DNA of 47,659 bases from an uncultured Bacilli bacterium (GTDB lineage: Bacteria; Bacillota_I; Bacilli_A; RF39; UBA660). Numbering within the stretch: the stretch's first letter is position 1; each line of letters opens with the position of its first letter. The stretch is from contig CAJTUR010000007.1 in the NCBI GenBank assembly GCA_910579535.1, positions 1 to 47,659 of the forward strand, given 5' to 3'. The notes beneath the pieces are model-generated. The model was not told the DNA's origin, did no database searches, and worked only from the letters and a program-made list of their open reading frames with translations. Positions 43,269 through 47,659 of this stretch are shown in pieces. Position numbers and translations under genes: made by a program.

Positions 43269-43424
43269 GTGATTTTAAATAGTAAAGATTTATATGAATT
43301 AAAAGGTGGAGCTTTAACGATTACAGCATTAAATGCGGTGGCTCGAATGATTAATACGGTTCTTGATTTAGGAAGAGCAGTAGGGTCTTCTATTCGAAGA
43401 TTGTTTTCAAGAAATTATTGTTAA
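43269..43424 (+). CDS. Bacteriocin-like precursor peptide 2 (double-glycine leader, GxxxG)
   Basis: 51 residues. GTG 43269 follows a perfect GGAGGTGA, eleven bases after peptide 1. Leader MILNSKDLYELKGG is 14 residues, the same length as peptide 1, and starts with the same MIL. The 37-residue mature part begins ALTITALNAVARMINTVLDL, contains LGRAVG (GxxxG), and ends in a cationic helix IRRLFSRNYC with a single terminal Cys. It is amphipathic and positively charged, as expected of an antimicrobial helix. With peptide 1 it fits a two-peptide bacteriocin. Confidence 0.85.
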   Translation: MILNSKDLYELKGGALTITALNAVARMINTVLDLGRAVGSSIRRLFSRNYC

Positions 43425-43454
43425 AGGACTTATATGTTTATTAAATATTTGTTC

Positions 43455-43483
43455 TTGATTTTTTCAAAGTGTTTTTATATAAT
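43455..43483 (+). promoter_or_regulatory. Sigma-A promoter of the glycine T-box unit
   Basis: TTGATT (43455-43460), a 17-base spacer, and TATAAT (43478-43483). The transcript would begin near 43489, leaving only about 70 bases before the T-box sequence. Confidence 0.82.
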
Positions 43484-43488
43484 TTAGT

Positions 43489-43619
43489 TATAGAAGCGAA
43501 GAAGAGGATGGAAAACTTGGAGCTATATAATAAAAAGTGATTCGACTAAAGAATAATTAGGGTGGAACCGCGGAATTTTTTTCGTCCCTTATTTGTTCTT
43601 TAGTCTTTTCTATTTTTTT
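43489..43619 (+). promoter_or_regulatory. Minimal T-box leader, glycine-specific
   Basis: The T-box AGGGTGGAACCGCGG is at 43559-43573. The antiterminator pairs AGGG with CCCT (43586-43589) around TGGAACC, then GCGGAA with TTTCGT. The A in TGGAACC would pair with the U discriminator of tRNA-Gly. A short Stem I pairs TATAG (43489-43493) with CTATA (43523-43527). GGA, a Gly codon, sits against the lower helix at 43519-43521. Stem I is about 39 bases, less than half of the Thr one. The outer stem GACTAAAGAA/TTCTTTAGTC (43544-43553/43596-43605) plus a T-rich tail makes the terminator. Confidence 0.88.
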
Positions 43620-43696
43620 GAAGGAGGCCTGATATTATAAAGCAAGATGAGTTTTTAAATTGTTCTCAACTTTTTATAAAAGCTGAGAGGAATCAA

Positions 43697-44413
43697 GTGT
43701 TTATTAAAGGCTATGATCAAGATTACAATATTAAATTATATACATTATTGCTTTTTCCAAAAGATTTAAATTGGTTTAATGATTCTATATGGAAGTTTTT
43801 AAATGCTGATTTTCTTTGTTCATTTTCTGTTTCATCTCATGTTTTAGAAGTAAAAAAAATGGATGAAACCTATTTAACTATTAAGGATGAAGATGGATTT
43901 TTAAGTGATTTATATGAGCAAGTAAAGGAAAAGTATTTTAATGATCGACTTACTTATTTTTTAGGAAAATCATTAAGTATTCGAACGATTCATTTTATTT
44001 GTTCTTCTAGTAATCCTTTTTCACGATTTGAGTCTTCACAAGATAAAACAAAAATGTCTATTTCTTTATTATTAAAAGAAGGCAATTTTAATAGCGTAGA
44101 TATTGAATTTATAAATACAGCTTTAGATTTTTTAATTGATTATAGGGGAGGGCCTCTTGTTTTATATGAACATTTTTATTTTCAAAATCAGCAAGCGATA
44201 TCTTTGGGAACTTATTTATTAAAAAAGGGAAAAGTTAAAGTTTATTTTAATGCTTTTTTATACAATTTTATGTTAGAATGGATAAGCATGTATGAGAGAG
44301 TTTCTAGTAAAAAAGCCATTAAAGTACTAAATGGTTATAGAACGAATGAAAACGTTAGTGATAAATCTCTTATAAGAGAAAGATTGCATGTTATAAAAGG
44401 AGGAATAATATGA
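43697..44413 (+). CDS. Unknown protein, T-box controlled with glyS
   Basis: 238 residues from GTG 43697, which has a moderate AGAGG upstream. A perfect AAGGAGG at 43621-43627 stands six bases before an in-frame ATT (43634) and nine before ATA (43637). The frame from there reads KQDEFLNCSQLFIKAERNQ without a stop, so a rare AUU or AUA start giving ~259 residues is credible. The product is mixed alpha/beta, rich in Phe and Ser, with FIKGYDQDYNIKLYTLLLFP near the start and no membrane helix. I do not recognise it. It overlaps glyS by four bases (ATGA), so both are translationally coupled. Confidence 0.78.
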   Translation: MFIKGYDQDYNIKLYTLLLFPKDLNWFNDSIWKFLNADFLCSFSVSSHVLEVKKMDETYLTIKDEDGFLSDLYEQVKEKYFNDRLTYFLGKSLSIRTIHFICSSSNPFSRFESSQDKTKMSISLLLKEGNFNSVDIEFINTALDFLIDYRGGPLVLYEHFYFQNQQAISLGTYLLKKGKVKVYFNAFLYNFMLEWISMYERVSSKKAIKVLNGYRTNENVSDKSLIRERLHVIKGGII

Positions 44414-45798
44414 AAGAGAAAATTACGATGGAAAATTTAATTAATTATTGCAAACAATATGGGTTTATTTTTCAAGGAAGTGATATTTATGGAGGGTTAT
44501 CTAATACTTTTGACTATGGACCTTTAGGGATTGAGTTAAAAGAAAATGTTCGAAAAGCATGGTGGAAAAAATTTATTCAAGAAAATCCTTATAATTATGG
44601 TATTCAAAGTTCGATTTTAATGAACCCAAAAGTTTGGGAAGCAACAGGTCATATTACAAATTTTAATGATCCTTTAATGGATTGTAAAAATTGTAAAATG
44701 CGTTATCGTGCTGATAAATTAGTGGGAGCCTTTTTAAAAAATAGAGGAGAAGAGGTTGAGTGTGATGGCTGGAGTAATGAAAAATTAGAGGCTTTTATTC
44801 AAGAAGAACAGGTCACTTGTCCTAACTGTGAAAAAGTTGATTTTACCGAGATTAGACAATTTAATACCATGTTTAAAACTTTTCAAGGCGTTACTGAAGA
44901 TGCAAAGGCCACGATTTATTTAAGACCTGAAACAGCACAAGGTATGTTTGTTAATTTTAATAATATTGTTAGAAGCATGAGAGTAAAAGTCCCTTTTGGA
45001 ATTGGTCAAACGGGAAAGAGTTTTCGTAATGAAATTACTCCTGGAAATTTTACTTTTAGAACACGTGAATTTGAACAAATGGAGTTGGAATTTTTTTGTA
45101 AACCTGGAACGGATTTAGAATGGTTTGGGTATTATAAACAATTTTGTTTGGATTTTTTAAAAAGTTTAGGCATTAAAAAAGAAAATTTAAGATTTCGCGA
45201 TCACGCAAAAGAAGAGTTATCTTTTTATAGTGTTGCTACGACTGATATTGAATATAAATATCTTCATGGTTTTGATGAACTTTGGGGGATTGCTGATCGA
45301 ACAGATTATGATTTAACTGTTCATAAAAATTATAGTGGGGTAGATTTGTCTTATTTAGATCCAGCAACAAATGAAAGGTACATTCCTTATTGTATTGAAC
45401 CCGCTTTGGGATTGGATCGGGTTATTCTTGCTTTTTTAACAGATGCTTATACGATTGAAAAAAATGATGAAGATGAGAGAGAAGTTTTAAAGATTCATCC
45501 CTTCCTGGCTCCTATAAAAGCAACTATTTTGCCTTTAATTAAAAAAGTTCATGGAGAAAAAGCTAATGAAGTTTATGCCTTATTGTGTAAAAAATTTAAT
45601 TGTTCTTATGATGAATCTGGAAGTATTGGTAAAAGATATCGTAGAAGTGATGCAGTAGGTACGCCATTTTGTATCACTATAGATGATGAAACACTTGAAA
45701 AAAATATGGTTACTTTGAGACTTCGTGATACAATGGAACAAATAAAAATGCCTATTGATGAACTTGGAAGTTATATAGAATCTAGAATTGAATTTTAA
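44410..45798 (+). CDS. glyS: Glycyl-tRNA synthetase, single-chain dimeric type
   Basis: 462 residues of the alpha2 (eukaryote/archaea/Bacilli-like) class, not the bacterial alpha/beta tetramer. Motifs: FIFQGSDIYGGLSNTFDYGP near the start, RPETAQGMFVNF, motif 2 GKSFRNEITPGNFTFRTREF with EFEQMELEFF, and motif 3 EPALGLDRVILAFL. Two Cys pairs (CKNCKM, CPNCEK) fit a zinc site. The C-terminal anticodon-binding domain starts at about LAPIKATILPL. It charges tRNA-Gly. It is translationally coupled to the upstream unknown gene under the Gly T-box. Confidence 0.96.
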   Translation: MKEKITMENLINYCKQYGFIFQGSDIYGGLSNTFDYGPLGIELKENVRKAWWKKFIQENPYNYGIQSSILMNPKVWEATGHITNFNDPLMDCKNCKMRYRADKLVGAFLKNRGEEVECDGWSNEKLEAFIQEEQVTCPNCEKVDFTEIRQFNTMFKTFQGVTEDAKATIYLRPETAQGMFVNFNNIVRSMRVKVPFGIGQTGKSFRNEITPGNFTFRTREFEQMELEFFCKPGTDLEWFGYYKQFCLDFLKSLGIKKENLRFRDHAKEELSFYSVATTDIEYKYLHGFDELWGIADRTDYDLTVHKNYSGVDLSYLDPATNERYIPYCIEPALGLDRVILAFLTDAYTIEKNDEDEREVLKIHPFLAPIKATILPLIKKVHGEKANEVYALLCKKFNCSYDESGSIGKRYRRSDAVGTPFCITIDDETLEKNMVTLRLRDTMEQIKMPIDELGSYIESRIEF

Positions 45799-45810
45799 TT
45801 AGAATTGTAA

Positions 45811-45850
45811 TTGAAAAATTCCTAATTCTTTGGTACTATATTATATAGTA
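45811..45850 (+). promoter_or_regulatory. Promoter of sepF with palindrome over the -10 box
   Basis: TTGAAA (45811-45816), a 17-base spacer, and TACTAT (45834-45839). The -10 is the left arm of a perfect palindrome TACTATAT-T-ATATAGTA (45834-45850), a possible repressor site. Confidence 0.7.
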
Positions 45851-45879
45851 GGGTAATATAAAAAGAAAGAGGAATGATT

Positions 45880-46287
45880 ATGGCTTTAGATAAATTAAAA
45901 AAATTATTTTCGGATGGAGAAGATAATTTAGTTGGAACAGAAGATGAATATTATAATAGTAGTGAAGAAGAAGCTTTAAAAGAGGCCGATAAAATGGGAA
46001 ATAAAATGATTTTAATGGAACCTCGTGCCTATTCTGAGAGTCAACAAATTGCCGATCATTTGAAAAATAGAAATAGTGTTGTGGTTAATTTAAAAAGAGT
46101 CACCTCAGCTCAAGCGAAAAGAATTATTGACTTTTTAAGTGGATGCATTTATTCTATAGGGGGAAAGATGCAAAAAATAGGGATTGGTATTTATCTATGT
46201 ACTCCTAAAAATGTTAATATTCAAGGAAAAATCTCTGATGAGAGCGAAAAAGAAAAAAATGATGACGATATGGAGAATGAGTGGTAG
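45880..46287 (+). CDS. sepF: Cell-division protein SepF
   Basis: 135 residues from ATG 45880; the ATG at 45874 is too near the AAAGAGG ribosome binding site. N-terminal ALDKLKKLFSDGEDN is the amphipathic membrane-binding helix and is followed by an acidic linker. The SepF fold (about 40-115) has ILMEPRAYSESQQIADHLKN, SVVVNLKRVTSAQAKRIIDF and LSGCIYSIGGKMQKIG, all conserved. It tethers FtsZ to the membrane and supports septum formation. divIVA follows, as in the sepF-ylm-divIVA cluster of Bacillota, but here without ylmG and ylmH between them. Confidence 0.95.
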   Translation: MALDKLKKLFSDGEDNLVGTEDEYYNSSEEEALKEADKMGNKMILMEPRAYSESQQIADHLKNRNSVVVNLKRVTSAQAKRIIDFLSGCIYSIGGKMQKIGIGIYLCTPKNVNIQGKISDESEKEKNDDDMENEW

Positions 46288-46325
46288 AATAAATAATTAA
46301 TTTTAAGTGAATTTGAGGTGAAGCA

Positions 46326-46751
46326 GTGAAAAAATTTAGTAATAGTTTTAATGGTTATAATAAAGAAGAAGTAAATAGTTTTGTTGCGACTGTTGCTAAA
46401 GAATACGAAAGCATGCTTAACAAATTAAAAGCTCAGGACTTAGAAATTGAAAAATTGAATTCAAATTTAGAAAAATATCAAAATTTAGAAGATACTTTAA
46501 ATAAAACAATATTGGTCGCTGAAGATGCTTCCACTCAGATTAAAAGAATGGCTCGTGATGAAAGTAAAGGCATTATTGATGAAGCTAAAAAAAATGCTTC
46601 TCGTATTATTAATGATGCTTTAGTTAAAGCTCAAAAATATGAAACGGATGCAGAAGAACTTCGTAAGCGAGTTGTTTCGTTTAAAAAGAAATACAAACAA
46701 GCTATGGAATCAGAAATTGAAGCCATTGAAGAAATAGCAGAAGATTATTGA
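46326..46751 (+). CDS. divIVA: DivIVA-family cell division/polarity protein
   Basis: 141 residues from GTG 46326 after GAGGTGAAG. N-terminal KKFSNSFNGYNKEEVNSFV is the DivIVA signature for binding negatively curved membrane (F-x-x-GY-x-x-x-EVxxF). A long coiled coil follows (about 25-135), with KNASRIINDALVKAQKYETDAEE in the second half. It marks septa and poles and recruits partners. Its placement after sepF is the classical arrangement. Confidence 0.94.
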   Translation: MKKFSNSFNGYNKEEVNSFVATVAKEYESMLNKLKAQDLEIEKLNSNLEKYQNLEDTLNKTILVAEDASTQIKRMARDESKGIIDEAKKNASRIINDALVKAQKYETDAEELRKRVVSFKKKYKQAMESEIEAIEEIAEDY

Positions 46752-46797
46752 TGCTATTTTTCTTTTGTGCTAAAATAAGGTTTCTAGTTGAAAGGTT

Positions 46798-46932
46798 ATG
46801 GGGAATTTGCAAGAAATAAAGTTTTCTAACAAAATTGAAGTGTTAAAATTGAAGGAAAAGTTTCCTTATTCAAGAAAAAATGCTAAGTTATTAAACATTG
46901 ATGCTACTACAATGAATCAATACGTTTCATGA
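46798..46932 (+). pseudogene. N-terminal part of a frameshifted HipA-like gene
   Basis: ATG 46798, or more likely TTG 46807 given the GAAAGG spacing. The frame reads about 42 codons, including KFPYSRKNAKLLNIDATTMN, and stops at TGA 46930. Removing one T from the GTTTCAT run joins it as QYVHDNNFYYFKQRNDKEFM to the ORF at 46976. The first ~40 residues precede the kinase N-lobe. Confidence 0.6.
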
Positions 46933-46975
46933 CAATAATTTTTATTATTTTAAACAGAGAAATGATAAAGAATTC

Positions 46976-47650
46976 ATGAATCATCTTTTGGCTGAAAGAA
47001 TTGCTAAAATTTATGATTTGCCTGTTATCCATTTTATTCCAGCCATTTTTAATGGGCACTCTGGTCTTGCTTCTTTAAATTTTCGCCAATCATCAAAAGA
47101 CTATATTTATGGCAGTTCTGATTTGTTTCCTTTTGAAGGGATTTTGGCCAACCTTTCTTTTATAAAGCATTTTTTTAAAACCACGTCTTCTTATCAATTA
47201 TTTTTGAAAAAATTTTTTGATTTGATGAGCTTTCATATCTATTTAGGACTAAGAGATCTTTGTTCTTATAATTTATTGTTTGAAAAAGAAAGTGAAGGAA
47301 TAAAGCTCGCTCCTATTTACGATTTTGATTTTTGCTTCAAGGCAATTTTGAAACCTTATTATCATTATGTTTCAGATTTTGGAAAATTTATTTTACCTAC
47401 ACCTATTTTTTATCGTTTAAAAAATATTAGAAATGATGAACGAGATGAATTGAAAACTTTTGAAACACTCCTTCAACTTTATCCAGAATTTAAAACGTCT
47501 TTATTAAAAATATTAGATTTTTCTATTGATCAAGTCATCGATGAGGTTGAAGCCTTTTTGGATTTGTCTTTTTCAGACGATTTGTTTGAACATTATATTG
47601 AGCAAGATGCTATTAAAAAAGACTTAATTCGTGATTTAAAGTTAAAATAA
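46976..47650 (+). CDS. HipA-like kinase-fold protein (5' end frameshifted)
   Basis: 224 residues from ATG 46976, but the frame is open from 46916 and FYYFKQRNDKEF upstream belongs to it, with a candidate ATP-binding Lys. NHLLAERIAKIYDLPVI matches the HipA-like segment that follows the N-lobe. The catalytic loop RDLCSYNLLF has Asp and Asn at the D-x4-N spacing of HipA. KLAPIYDFDFCF supplies the metal-binding Asp. Residues needed for phosphotransfer therefore appear intact. HipA toxins phosphorylate GltX; many HipA-like proteins have other targets. No HipB-type antitoxin is adjacent. Family assignment moderate. Confidence 0.68.
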   Translation: MNHLLAERIAKIYDLPVIHFIPAIFNGHSGLASLNFRQSSKDYIYGSSDLFPFEGILANLSFIKHFFKTTSSYQLFLKKFFDLMSFHIYLGLRDLCSYNLLFEKESEGIKLAPIYDFDFCFKAILKPYYHYVSDFGKFILPTPIFYRLKNIRNDERDELKTFETLLQLYPEFKTSLLKILDFSIDQVIDEVEAFLDLSFSDDLFEHYIEQDAIKKDLIRDLKLK

Positions 47651-47659
47651 CATTTTTTT

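Noticed and set aside
1..47659. CRISPR arrays, insertion sequences or rRNA genes
   Set aside because: I saw no regularly spaced direct repeats, transposase motifs or rRNA sequence anywhere in the window.

Overview
The window is a strongly AT-rich bacterial chromosome segment with nearly all genes on the + strand. TGA is used as a stop and TGG as Trp, so this is the standard code and not a mycoplasma code. Sigma-A promoters (TTGACA-17-TATAAT), strong AGGAGG-type ribosome binding sites, a CIRCE/HrcA operator, T-box leaders, SepF, DivIVA and sporulation genes (SpoIIIAH-like, GerE, GerM) point to a low-GC Bacillota of class Bacilli. It is probably an uncultured, spore-capable, genome-reduced gut lineage; that placement is inference.

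Layout. 1-577: C-terminal end of a phage-associated-looking surface or tail protein. 702-2879: CIRCE-controlled clpB lacking its N-terminal domain. 3206-4873: unknown gene with a kinase-like glycine loop. 5035-8373: threonine T-box, a three-repeat unknown protein, and thrS without the TGS domain. 8479-10104: small zinc-ribbon gene (minus strand) and serS. 10258-13209: accessory stretch with a decayed MGMT-family gene, a flavodoxin, an XRE regulator and a frameshifted unknown gene. 13282-17227: degenerate HD protein, miaB, AI-2E-family permease, Nudix hydrolase. 17235-19710: alanine T-box, P-loop kinase, alaS without the C-Ala domain. 19767-23004: two unknown genes and lepA. 23006-26118: an amplified helix-turn-helix-like family with decayed copies. 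26131-31596: hemW, membrane and secreted proteins, GDPD phosphodiesterase, two related WG-like surface proteins. 31626-35038: valine T-box, HD hydrolase, archaeal/rickettsial-type valS. 35093-37893: metallophosphoesterase, unknown gene, CmpB-type membrane protein. 37995-39808: sporulation cluster spoIIIAH-gerE-gerM, with a sigma-K-like promoter before gerE. 39851-43424: tRNA-Arg, decayed DNA, then a bacteriocin locus (C39-peptidase ABC exporter, accessory protein, and two very small double-glycine precursor peptides). 43489-45798: a minimal glycine T-box, unknown gene, glyS. 45880-47650: sepF, divIVA and a frameshifted HipA-like kinase.

Two themes stand out. First, all four T-box leaders (Thr, Ala, Val, Gly) are followed by an unrelated passenger gene and only then by the matching synthetase, so four different proteins appear to be induced by uncharged tRNA together with the synthetases. 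Second, 40636-43424 looks like a complete two-peptide (class IIb-like) bacteriocin locus: both peptides have 14-residue double-glycine leaders, GxxxG motifs and a single C-terminal cysteine. The exporter carries a one-base frameshift in a T run. Similar one-base homopolymer shifts occur in three other genes, so either sequencing error or real decay must be considered.
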